Shown here piece after piece: positions 22,687 through 30,579 of a stretch of 64,000 bases of DNA. Every line of letters begins with the position of its first letter. Positions within the stretch are counted from its first letter, which is position 1. Origin of the DNA: a virus. The DNA lies in the IMG/VR virus record IMGVR_UViG_3300035698_018873, positions 1 to 64,000 of that record; one strand, given 5' to 3'. The translations under genes and the position numbers were made by a program. Below the pieces are notes generated by a model. That model was not told the DNA's origin, did no database searches, and saw only the letters and a program-made list of their open reading frames with translations.

Positions 22687-22727
22687 TATATTTACAACAT
22701 GTAACAATCGTCGCTGTAAATATATTC
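22685..22727. repeat. 12-bp inverted repeat near the cassette promoter
   Basis: AATATATTTACA (22685-22696) is perfectly inverted as TGTAAATATATT (22716-22727). A third related palindrome, TTGTAAATACATTTACAA, lies about 110 bases further on. The repeated GTAAATAT core equals the late element, so this may be an operator, paired late promoters in both directions, or part of a homing-site boundary. Confidence 0.6.
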
Positions 22728-22871
22728 ATGCCAACCGCTAATATATTAACAAACCGAATGTATTCATACTAAATACGACTGCTGCATATAGCTAAATGCG
22801 ATTGCTACACATGAACACAAACGCCGACTAATATTGTAAATACATTTACAATTTATAATATCAAAACAAAG
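22728..22871. other. A/T-rich spacer upstream of the cassette
   Basis: No gene longer than about 15 codons is supported. It contains the TTGTAAATACATTTACAA palindrome (about 22834-22851). It separates the cassette from the capsid gene terminator. Confidence 0.4.
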
Positions 22872-22902
22872 AAAAACCCCGAAATGTTCTTTCGGGGTTT
22901 TT
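22872..22902 (-). terminator. Rho-independent terminator after the capsid gene
   Basis: A perfect 13-bp stem (AAAAACCCCGAAA with TTTCGGGGTTTTT) and 5-nt loop lie eight bases after the stop of the major capsid gene. On the minus strand the stem ends in a T run. This is the clearest intrinsic terminator in the window, and it isolates the capsid transcript from the nuclease cassette. Confidence 0.95.
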
Positions 22903-22909
22903 TGTAATA

Positions 22910-24427
22910 CTACAGATTGCTTACGTTAATGGTGGCGTAGAAAAGTCCACCATCCTCGATAAGTTTTTTACCATATCTCGTCATCACACCCTTGTTTGGG
23001 GTGAAGCTGTTAGGATCAAGCACAGTAGGAGTGCTTAACAGCGGAATATATGGAGCATAGAAATAACCAGCATCCAATGCGCTATTACCCTTGAATCCCA
23101 TTAAGATCTTACAGTTCGGAAACAGTGGGTCTTTGTAGAGCTTCAGCTTGCCTTGGATAGTACCAGCATTGGTAATACCAATATCAATACCATCGGTTGA
23201 CAGAGCATCAGAACCACGGAAGTCATTCAGCTGCTCAAATTTAGAAGCAATGTCAGAACTAGTAACCATCCAGTTAGCAGGACCACGCAAGGTAGTTCTG
23301 TGCAGGACATTAGCAACTTCCAAAGTCTTGTACAGCAACGCGATGTTACGATCAACAAAGTTGACAGATGCACCAGCTGCAGTAGCAAAGTTGTGGGTAG
23401 CGCGAATACTAGAGGCAATGATAAGGTCGTTGATGATCTCACGATCGATTTCAGCAACAATCTCGTCACCCAACAGGTCAGTCAGGGTAGATTCAGCATC
23501 GATGTTATGCACCGATTTGAGATCCTGAGCTGCTTCCAGAGACCAAGAAGTCTTGAGCTTACGAGTCATAGCACTAACGCTATCACTGTCAATACTCAGA
23601 GTGACTTCAGGCTGAAAAGGGTTGTCTTCCAGGTCGAACTCATAATCAGTAGTCGCAACAACATCAGCTGGGAGAGAACCACCAATAAGAGTAACAACCA
23701 CTTCACCAGTTGCATTATTAAAACTGGAGGTGTTCTGATCAACACTAATAGCACTGGTAACTTCATCAGAAGTAACAATGGTATCAACATTGCCTTCAGA
23801 GTCGAAGGTCACCTGCAACATAGGATCAGGAGTGTCGCAGCTATCTTCGTCAGGACTAAAGACATTAACAACAACAGTACCAGCAAGAACTGGCATCTGA
23901 GCAAGTTTGCCGCTGATGACACTACCAGCAATACTAAGTTGCTCATCCTTAACAGTTTGGGAACTGTAGTAAGGATCTAATGCCCAGCCGTTCTGACGAG
24001 AGAACTGCTGACTGGTGTTCTGACGCATAATCTGCGTGCCAGCTTGAGTTTGACCCTTGGTCAAAGCGTAGCGATAGCGGATGTAGAAGAGCAAACTAGC
24101 AGGCTGACTCATTGGCTGAACACCAACAAGACTATCAGCAATCAGCTTAGGATAGCTCTTACGCAGTAAAGGCAGCGCAAAACGGGTAAAGTCAGCGATA
24201 TTACCACTAGTGGTAGTCTGACTACCCTCAGTAAGGAGACTGCTCTGAGCCTTGCCATCACCGATCATGTGTTTGTGCTGATTTTCAAGAATAGCAGCCA
24301 TGAGCTGCATTTTGCTTTTAGACTTGACTTCAGGCATCTTATTGATGACTTTAGCCCAACGCTTAACTGTCTGGTTGGACTTAGCTTCAGTAAGAAGTAC
24401 CTTTTGTCTTAAACTTGGTTTGGTCAT
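22910..24427 (-). CDS. 23: Major capsid protein (gp23-like)
   Basis: A 505-residue protein matching the T4 gp23 family: FTRFALPLLRKSYPKLIADSLVGVQPMSQP near the N-terminus, and LKTSWSLEAAQDLKS ... LLGDEIVAEIDREI around residues 300-340. The likely prohead protease site is after Glu67 (LLTE/GSQ), close to the T4 gp23 cleavage at residue 65. Codons are more GC-rich than neighbours, as in highly expressed genes. AAGGAAGACC precedes the ATG, and a strong terminator follows. It forms the hexamers of the head shell. Confidence 0.93.
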   Translation of the reverse strand: MTKPSLRQKVLLTEAKSNQTVKRWAKVINKMPEVKSKSKMQLMAAILENQHKHMIGDGKAQSSLLTEGSQTTTSGNIADFTRFALPLLRKSYPKLIADSLVGVQPMSQPASLLFYIRYRYALTKGQTQAGTQIMRQNTSQQFSRQNGWALDPYYSSQTVKDEQLSIAGSVISGKLAQMPVLAGTVVVNVFSPDEDSCDTPDPMLQVTFDSEGNVDTIVTSDEVTSAISVDQNTSSFNNATGEVVVTLIGGSLPADVVATTDYEFDLEDNPFQPEVTLSIDSDSVSAMTRKLKTSWSLEAAQDLKSVHNIDAESTLTDLLGDEIVAEIDREIINDLIIASSIRATHNFATAAGASVNFVDRNIALLYKTLEVANVLHRTTLRGPANWMVTSSDIASKFEQLNDFRGSDALSTDGIDIGITNAGTIQGKLKLYKDPLFPNCKILMGFKGNSALDAGYFYAPYIPLLSTPTVLDPNSFTPNKGVMTRYGKKLIEDGGLFYATINVSNL

Positions 24428-24463
24428 TATGGTCTTCCTTGTTTGAGAGTAAGATTAATTAAA

Positions 24464-25195
24464 TCACATCATTTCTGCGATTTGGTCGATATCGTGGTCA
24501 CCATCAGCACTCTTGCGAGTTTGTGATTTGCCACTACCATTACCAACTTCTTCAGAAATTGGTTGCTTAGTTTTAGGCTGTTTAGCTAAAACTTTTCCTT
24601 CGCTGAGGAGCTTTTTGTCCGTAACTTTTTTGGATAAAGATTCACGAGCTTCGCTCAAAAGCTTTTCACCATCAGTTACTTTGGACTCAAGAATTTTCTG
24701 TCTAGAGACAGATTTTTCAGCAAGTTCACTCATTTTGGCTGATTTAGATTTCTCGCGAGAAACCTCTTCTTTTAGAGTAGCTAACTCTGCTGTCAGAGCA
24801 GCATTTTTCTTACTCTCAACCTGCAATGTCTGTGCGTTTTCCGCGCTGTCTAATTTTATGCCGCCCAAGATCCCTGTGACCTTCTTGAGCTTGCTGACAG
24901 CTTCAGACTCAGCAATAGCCGAATTTTTCTCTGACGCTTTAAGAATTGTTTTTTGTTGGGATTCCATGAAAAGCTGAACACCACGAGAAAGAGAAGCCTT
25001 ATGAGCTTCAACTTCTTCTACGCAAATTTTCTTAGCTTTATCTAACCTAGAACCATATTCCTTTTGAAGCTTGGACTTTTCATCACCATGCCACGATTCG
25101 CACACAGCAATAAACTCTTTGTTTGCTTCTTCAGAAATGCCCATTGCTTTAAGCAATGAGCCGATTTTTTGTAGACCAGTAGGTTTATCTTTCAT
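24464..25195 (-). CDS. 22: Prohead scaffold/core protein (gp22-like)
   Basis: Encodes 243 residues from the ATG at 25193-25195 (AAGGAATATGAC upstream). It is highly charged, almost entirely helical, with long coiled-coil stretches and Lys/Glu/Ser/Ala bias, and lies directly upstream of the capsid gene where T4 has gene 22. Several (L/I)-x-E sites (for example KLLSEG, LLSEAR) fit cleavage by the gp21-type protease. It would shape the prohead core and be degraded during maturation. The call rests on position, composition and the RGVQLFMESQQ helix, not on a strict motif. Confidence 0.75.
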   Translation of the reverse strand: MKDKPTGLQKIGSLLKAMGISEEANKEFIAVCESWHGDEKSKLQKEYGSRLDKAKKICVEEVEAHKASLSRGVQLFMESQQKTILKASEKNSAIAESEAVSKLKKVTGILGGIKLDSAENAQTLQVESKKNAALTAELATLKEEVSREKSKSAKMSELAEKSVSRQKILESKVTDGEKLLSEARESLSKKVTDKKLLSEGKVLAKQPKTKQPISEEVGNGSGKSQTRKSADGDHDIDQIAEMM

Positions 25196-25294
25196 GTCAT
25201 ATTCCTTGTTAGTTTTGACCAAAAATGGTATTGGATTGACATTATATTTGTTGTTTTCTTTATCAGCTAAGAAAAAGATATATTGATAATAAAA

Positions 25295-25306
25295 GTAAAT
25301 AATTTC
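25295..25306 (+). promoter_or_regulatory. Late-promoter-like element on plus strand
   Basis: GTAAATAATTTC directly precedes the ATG at 25307 on the plus strand with no Shine-Dalgarno. The same core GTAAATAATTC is found before the gp26-like gene (45811-45822). Confidence 0.45.
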
Positions 25307-25912
25307 ATGAAATATATATGTTCAAGATGCAGCACTGAATATGACTTTAAAAAATCAAAAAAAGATCCATTCGTATGTAGAAAGTGCAAAATAAGAGATA
25401 CCACTAGAAGAAAAGAATTTAGAGATGCAGCTCAAGAAAAATCAAGACTAAAGTTATCAAATCCCAATGTAAAATCAAGAATGTCTCAGTTAGCAATTTT
25501 AAATAACATAAACAACGCTCAAAAAATAAGCAAAAGTTTAAAAAAACATCATAAAAACAACATTGAATCTAGAAAATCAATAAGTGACAGAGTAACAAAA
25601 TTATGGAAAGAAGAAGAATATTCTGAAAAGACTTGTAATGGCATAAAAGAAAAGTGGAAAGATCCAATATACAGAGGTAAGATTTTAGGAAGTAGATTAA
25701 AAATAAACGATCCATTGCATGTGATTGAAAAATTAGGCTATTCTTACGTTCCAAAATTTAGACTTGGACCACACACATTTGATTATTTAATAGGAAACAT
25801 GTATTTGTACGACAAGCAAATACTAAAACTTAAAGCAATATTTTTAAATCATTATTTTAGCGACTACGTTTACACTAATGATCTAAATTCAATTCCGAAA
25901 CCTGAGAGTTAG
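25307..25912 (+). pseudogene. Truncated Vsr-like homing endonuclease remnant
   Basis: A 201-residue plus-strand frame inside the otherwise minus-strand head cluster. It has a CxxC pair (CSRC, CRKC), repeated linker units of the form KxWxDPxYRxK, and FRLGPHTFDYLIG, which aligns with YRVGPYTFDFMID of the intact nuclease at 32272. It then diverges before the Glu and Trp-His catalytic residues, which are missing. Its 3' end overlaps the convergent gene at 25875 by 38 bases. It is read as a decayed homing endonuclease left between head genes; a function as a short protein cannot be excluded. Confidence 0.7.
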
Positions 25913-26099
25913 AAGCCTCATCCATTTCTTTTGCTTTTTTCTTCTTTTTCTTTGGCTTTTCTTTTGTGTCTAAAGCCATTGGAACCATTGCGATAGCACC
26001 AGTACCAACAGTCTCACTAACAATAGTTCCTTCAGGCAAAATCATCATTTCACCGTTGCATTCTATCACAACATCATTTAATAATCTATATTTAGACAT
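25875..26099 (-). CDS. Small basic head-cluster protein
   Basis: A 74-residue protein with an N-terminal beta region (YRLLNDVVIECNGEMMILPEGTIV) and a Lys-rich stretch KPKKKKKKAKEMDE. It sits between the scaffold and an acidic core protein, where T4 carries small core proteins such as gp67/gp68, but there is no direct similarity that I can show. AGGAAGATACA precedes the ATG. Confidence 0.5.
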   Translation of the reverse strand: MSKYRLLNDVVIECNGEMMILPEGTIVSETVGTGAIAMVPMALDTKEKPKKKKKKAKEMDEASNSQVSELNLDH

Positions 26100-26116
26100 T
26101 GTATCTTCCTAAAGTT

Positions 26117-26144
26117 AGACCCTCAGAATTTCTTCCAAGGGTCT
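26117..26144. terminator. Short hairpin between head genes
   Basis: AGACCCT (26117-26123) pairs with AGGGTCT (26138-26144) around a 14-nt loop in the gap between 26171 and 26099. A TTTATT follows on the plus strand. It is a weak terminator or a processing/attenuation hairpin. Confidence 0.4.
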
Positions 26145-26170
26145 TTATTAAGTCAGAAATCAAAGTTTGC

Positions 26171-27361
26171 TTAATAGCATTCCATCATTTCGTCTTCGTC
26201 ATCAAGGCCGATATCGTCCTCAATTTCTTCTTCATCTTCTAAATCGCTTTCAAGTTCATCATCATCGTCAAAATCATTATCTTCGTCGTCAATGCCAAGT
26301 TCGTCGTCTTCTTCACCAGCAATGGCTGCTTTCAAATCTTTAAGATCAGTGATAGCATCATCTAAAACAGATGCTATAGATTCTGGGTCAGTGATGTCAA
26401 TATTACAAAATTCATCTTCACAACCACCAACTTCATCTGGATCAATGATCGACACTTCCATGCCAAATTCATCATCACCGTCGTCGTCAATTTCTTCATT
26501 GCCACCACCAATTTCTTCATCACCACCAATTTCGTCATTGCTAATTTCATCACCACCGCCAATGTTATCAACAACTTCCTCTTCCTCTTCTTCAAATCCA
26601 AAGCTTTCCTTGACTACAGAATCATCAGATTCGGCATCGTCATCATCAGTAACAGCAGCAGAAGCGGCAGGAGAGCTATTCTTTTCGTCCTGATGATCAG
26701 ATTCAGTAGCTTCTTTACCAAAGCTGCCAGGAGAAGTAGCGTTTTTACCACCGTTCTCATTGCCAGACTCAGAAACAATTATCTTAGTGCCAGCTTTTAA
26801 AAGTTCAGTCTTGCCATCTCTTTCAACAAGAACATCATGCGGAAGTTCAATAACTCTTCCTTCTTGTTTAACAGACTTGTCAGCAACACCTTTACCGTCA
26901 GCCTTTTCAATTGCTGGTTCTTTGGTGCCACCTTCTGAGGTTTTAGAATTTCCAACAGACTTATCAGCAAGACCTTCACCAGGTTGTTCCATTGTTTCTT
27001 TAGTCTTAGTCTTAGTACCAGAGTCAGAATTTGACTGAGTACCAGCAACATGATTTTCCATACCACCTCCAGTGTAGCAATCACAATCTTTTGGCTTTTT
27101 GTCAGCAACACCGCTTCCTTCAGCTTTTTCAATAGCAGCATTACCACTACCAGCAGCTGGGGCACTACCGCCGCCAGTTTCGCCACCAGTATTACCGCCA
27201 ATCTCTTTGCCATCACCAGAAAGTTTTATATTACTAGAACTTTCTTTCTTTTTTGGCTCTGAGTCCTGGGTCACGCTTTTACCTTGCACGCCCTTGCCAT
27301 CGGCAGAAATCATGCCGATTTCTTCTTGAATAGCTCTCAATATTGCAACACGATCAGACAT
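26171..27361 (-). CDS. Acidic low-complexity head-cluster protein
   Basis: A 396-residue, extremely acidic protein. The N-terminal half carries four diverged copies of a motif like ADGKGVxxKSV (near residues 20, 80, 130 and 155), separated by Gly/Ser/Lys linkers. The C-terminal half is largely Asp/Glu, with one ordered helix DPESIASVLDDAITDLKDL. It sits between the protease and the scaffold, so an internal core or DNA-mimic-like head protein is plausible. GGGAGACAAAA lies before the ATG. No family recognised. Confidence 0.55.
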   Translation of the reverse strand: MSDRVAILRAIQEEIGMISADGKGVQGKSVTQDSEPKKKESSSNIKLSGDGKEIGGNTGGETGGGSAPAAGSGNAAIEKAEGSGVADKKPKDCDCYTGGGMENHVAGTQSNSDSGTKTKTKETMEQPGEGLADKSVGNSKTSEGGTKEPAIEKADGKGVADKSVKQEGRVIELPHDVLVERDGKTELLKAGTKIIVSESGNENGGKNATSPGSFGKEATESDHQDEKNSSPAASAAVTDDDDAESDDSVVKESFGFEEEEEEVVDNIGGGDEISNDEIGGDEEIGGGNEEIDDDGDDEFGMEVSIIDPDEVGGCEDEFCNIDITDPESIASVLDDAITDLKDLKAAIAGEEDDELGIDDEDNDFDDDDELESDLEDEEEIEDDIGLDDEDEMMECY

Positions 27362-27385
27362 TTTTGTCTCCCAGGTGATTTTTGA

Positions 27386-28066
27386 TCAACTTAAGTATTC
27401 TTTCATAGCCTCAACGAATTTTTTCTCGTTGATTCTCTTAAATTGCTGTTTTTTGGTCCTATTAATTTTACTCTCCATCACATGAAGAGCAGTGCCTACA
27501 ACAGATGGTTCATTGACCGCATCAAAACAGACAAACCTGAACCCAGGAAGGACTCTGTTTACTTCTGTGCCATCTTCCATCAAGTCTGTTTCCATATCAC
27601 CAACACCACGGCTGCTAATAGAAACTGTTATTTTTTGGTCAAGAAGTGCTTTAAGAATCTTGCCCTTTGGCAAGTCTTCTAAAATTTCAAATTGACCGTA
27701 AACATTGTTGCCTTCCATCCATAACTTGGTTAGGAGAAGACAGGCATTTTCAGTATGAATTTTAGCATCATCTGGATGATCCAATTCACCTAAAACCATT
27801 CGCTGTTCAATAGAAGGTTTTAAAGCTCCGATCGCTTCACTCATGACATCATGAGAATAAAATCTGCCGTTTTCATTTTGCCAATTAGCTTTTTGAATAA
27901 GGCTAGTCAGTCTAGTATACTTACGCTTGTTGTCGCCAGTTCCTTCAACAATTGTTTCGGGTTCTTTAATTAGCTTAAAAGCGAAAGTATCTCTAATGAT
28001 CTGGCCATTTTCAGAGCTAGTCATTAGAGAATTTTCAAGAAGCAGTTTTGCTTTGCTTAGTTCCAT
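27386..28066 (-). CDS. 21: Prohead maturation protease (gp21-like)
   Basis: A 226-residue protein of the T4 gp21 serine protease family. GELDHP supplies His97, SISSRG supplies the catalytic Ser (151 or 152), and FDAVNEPS (Asp182) follows at the family position. It cleaves scaffold, core and capsid precursors after (L/I)-x-E inside the prohead and then itself. Location between portal and scaffold matches T4. AAGGTG precedes the ATG. Confidence 0.92.
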   Translation of the reverse strand: MELSKAKLLLENSLMTSSENGQIIRDTFAFKLIKEPETIVEGTGDNKRKYTRLTSLIQKANWQNENGRFYSHDVMSEAIGALKPSIEQRMVLGELDHPDDAKIHTENACLLLTKLWMEGNNVYGQFEILEDLPKGKILKALLDQKITVSISSRGVGDMETDLMEDGTEVNRVLPGFRFVCFDAVNEPSVVGTALHVMESKINRTKKQQFKRINEKKFVEAMKEYLS

Positions 28067-28074
28067 ACTACACC

Positions 28075-30504
28075 TTAAGCGCTTGGATGACCAGAATTAG
28101 GCTTGTCTTTGCCAGTTTTAGCTTTAGAAGTGCCATCGTAATCTTTATCAGAAAAAGATGGCTTAGCATTGACTACCTTACCGTCACTGTCTTTGCCAGC
28201 AACGGTTTCGCTAGTGTAGTCTTTCTTGTCAGGATCTGTGACATTATTGTCTTCAGAAACTGGATTTTCTTCGTCAGATTCTTCATCATCAATGATGACT
28301 TCACCATCTTCATCAGGTCTAATGCCATCATTGTCTTCGTCTTCTTCTTCATCACCGCCAACAATCACTTCGTCTTCGTCATTTGCAACTACATCATCAA
28401 TTTCTTCCTTAGACTGCAAAACTCTATCCAAAATGCTTAGCAGTTCTTCATCGTTGTCAGCAATGATAGCTACAGACTCATCAATGGGATTATTATCATC
28501 ATAATCGCCATCACTGTCATCGTCTTCTTCAGCATCGTCTTCTTCTTTGATGACAGTATTATCATTTGCTATGTTTTCGTTGCAATCTTCGTCTTTGTTG
28601 TCATCTTCGTCTTTGTTGTCATCTTCTTCGTCTTTGGAATCTGAGCCAAATCCTTTATATTCTTCGTTAATTTCAATGTCACCATTGCCACCAAAATTAT
28701 ATCTATCTTCTTTTTCTATAACTTCTGGAATACTTTCAGAAATCACAAAGTCATAGTAAAGAGATGCCATTTCTTCAAACAGATTGGCATCAATATCTTT
28801 AGACTTGTCCATGACCTGTTTTAAAAATCTCAAGTCAGATTCAACCAAACCCTTTTTGAGCATTTTCCTGAATTCTTTGTCATTTATTTCAATTTCTTGC
28901 GATCTGGTACTTTTCATTGCCTCAACAACCAATTTAATATCTTCTTCGGTCATTTCAGCTATTGGCTTAGCATTTCTGATAACATGAGCCAACTGAAGCT
29001 CTTCATCTTCAATCTCTTCATCTTCAGCATTTGCGTCAATCTCTTCATCGCCAATGTCTTCACCGCCAATATCTTCACCACCAATACCCATGCCGCCAAT
29101 ACCCATGCCGCCAAAATTGGCGTCACCCATGTCACCTTCAAAATCACCGACATCAGTTTCAGTTCCAAAAGTGTCAACACTTTGAGGTTCAGGTATTCTA
29201 TCAAAATCAGCAAGAGTATTAGTATCATTAACTAGGTCAGCACTAACATTTGCTAGTAAATCTTCAGCTTCGTAAAGAGTAGCATCATCAACATTGTTAA
29301 TGTCACTCTCAATCCTGATGATTAAGTCATTAACTGATTCCTTAACCGCTTGGTCAGCATCAGAGCCATCAACAACGTTATTCATCATTTTTAACATGTT
29401 TAAATATGCCTGAGCTTTAACAGCTCTAGAGGACATATCTTCGTTAAATAATTTAGATAAGAATCTGTCGTAAGTATCTGAAAACACTCTTGGTGATTTA
29501 ACAGAAGATTCCTTTAAAATTTCAACGTTTTCTCTCAGTTCTCTGCTGCCGCTTAATGAAGCTGCAACAGACCACTGCTCAAGAATGTCATTTTTATTAA
29601 CATGACAATTTGTTTCCCATAATAACATCGAAGTATTCTTGGAAACATGATAATTAAAGATGCCATTTCTGTACAAAGAATTTTCAACAAGAGCCATCAT
29701 GCCATCTTGATCAAGCACACAGAATTCTTGCTCTTCTTTTAAGAAGTCTTTGCAAAGGCCAATAGCATCAGTCGTCTGACCATTAGAAACATGACCAGCA
29801 ATGGTCTTCATTAGCCTATTAAAATTAGTGCTGCTGTGTGCATTCTCAGCAACTATTCTCATATGTCTAGCAACAACTTTACGCTTAGTCAACTCATTGA
29901 TCGGAAATTTAGATTTTTCTTCACCAATCATTATGTTTCCTTCACTGATAACAGCTTCAGAACTCTTTAATGATTCTTTTAATGTTTCTACAACTCTGGG
30001 GTAAATATCTTCTGGGATTAACCCATTACTGGCAGATATTCTATGATTAATGCCGTCCCATGTCCTAGTAACACCACCAGCGGGAATAGCAGTAGGACAG
30101 CAGTTACCAGCTTTAATTTTATTGAAAATCTGATTGGTTCTGCTTAAATCTTCACTATCAAGCGAATCTTCAATAGAGTCAACCAGCAATCTGCAAGATT
30201 CACTAAAAATAGCTGGCTTCTCTTGATCGATTATTTCTAATCTATGAATATTGCTGATTTGAAAAGACCTATTGTTCTTTTCTAAATCTGCCCTGTAATA
30301 TTCATTAGTGTCAACGCTTTCAAACACCACACTATTGAAATTGTGAGAAACAAGACGTAATTTTTCGCCAGTTTCTTCACTAATACGGTTTAGTTTGCTT
30401 TCGACCAACTTAATCTGGCTGCTGTAGCCTTTGTTTACGCTGGCCAAAAACTTACGTGCGTCTATTTTAGACTTAGGCGCAGAACTTAGTTTTTGATTGC
30501 CCAT
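28075..30504 (-). CDS. Large acidic head-cluster protein
   Basis: An 809-residue protein between portal and protease. Residues 1-460 are ordered and helical, without a recognised fold. Around residue 480 there are short Gly repeats (GGMGI, GGEDI), then about residues 510-600 are helical again, and the last 200 residues are mostly Asp/Glu with KDEDDN repeats. Such an acidic protein beside the protease could be a prohead core component. T4 has only small genes (67, 68) here, so its size is notable. The leader contains GCAAAAATACCTTA and then AGGGGATTATAA before the ATG. Confidence 0.55.
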   Translation of the reverse strand: MGNQKLSSAPKSKIDARKFLASVNKGYSSQIKLVESKLNRISEETGEKLRLVSHNFNSVVFESVDTNEYYRADLEKNNRSFQISNIHRLEIIDQEKPAIFSESCRLLVDSIEDSLDSEDLSRTNQIFNKIKAGNCCPTAIPAGGVTRTWDGINHRISASNGLIPEDIYPRVVETLKESLKSSEAVISEGNIMIGEEKSKFPINELTKRKVVARHMRIVAENAHSSTNFNRLMKTIAGHVSNGQTTDAIGLCKDFLKEEQEFCVLDQDGMMALVENSLYRNGIFNYHVSKNTSMLLWETNCHVNKNDILEQWSVAASLSGSRELRENVEILKESSVKSPRVFSDTYDRFLSKLFNEDMSSRAVKAQAYLNMLKMMNNVVDGSDADQAVKESVNDLIIRIESDINNVDDATLYEAEDLLANVSADLVNDTNTLADFDRIPEPQSVDTFGTETDVGDFEGDMGDANFGGMGIGGMGIGGEDIGGEDIGDEEIDANAEDEEIEDEELQLAHVIRNAKPIAEMTEEDIKLVVEAMKSTRSQEIEINDKEFRKMLKKGLVESDLRFLKQVMDKSKDIDANLFEEMASLYYDFVISESIPEVIEKEDRYNFGGNGDIEINEEYKGFGSDSKDEEDDNKDEDDNKDEDCNENIANDNTVIKEEDDAEEDDDSDGDYDDNNPIDESVAIIADNDEELLSILDRVLQSKEEIDDVVANDEDEVIVGGDEEEDEDNDGIRPDEDGEVIIDDEESDEENPVSEDNNVTDPDKKDYTSETVAGKDSDGKVVNAKPSFSDKDYDGTSKAKTGKDKPNSGHPSA

Positions 30505-30520
30505 TTATAATCCCCTAGTT

Positions 30521-30534
30521 TAAGGTATTTTTGC
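30521..30534 (-). promoter_or_regulatory. Shared leader element GCAAAAATACCTTA
   Basis: The element GCAAAAATACCTTA lies upstream of the 809-residue protein. Almost the same sequence, GCAAAAATACTTTA, lies upstream of the tail sheath gene (49287-49302). Both are followed by a Shine-Dalgarno, which suggests a promoter class with a normal leader. Confidence 0.45.
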
Positions 30535-30579
30535 GTAGAAAGTATAGTTGAAAAATTAATGATCGTTATCAAATTACAA

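Noticed and set aside
23300-23980. Plus-strand open frame of 226 codons over the capsid gene
   Set aside because: It lies fully inside the clearly recognised gp23 gene, has no ribosome site and reads as low-quality protein; it is a shadow frame.
26292-26693. Plus-strand Ser/Pro-rich frame antisense to the acidic protein
   Set aside because: Ser runs arise from the complement of Asp/Glu codons; no start signal.
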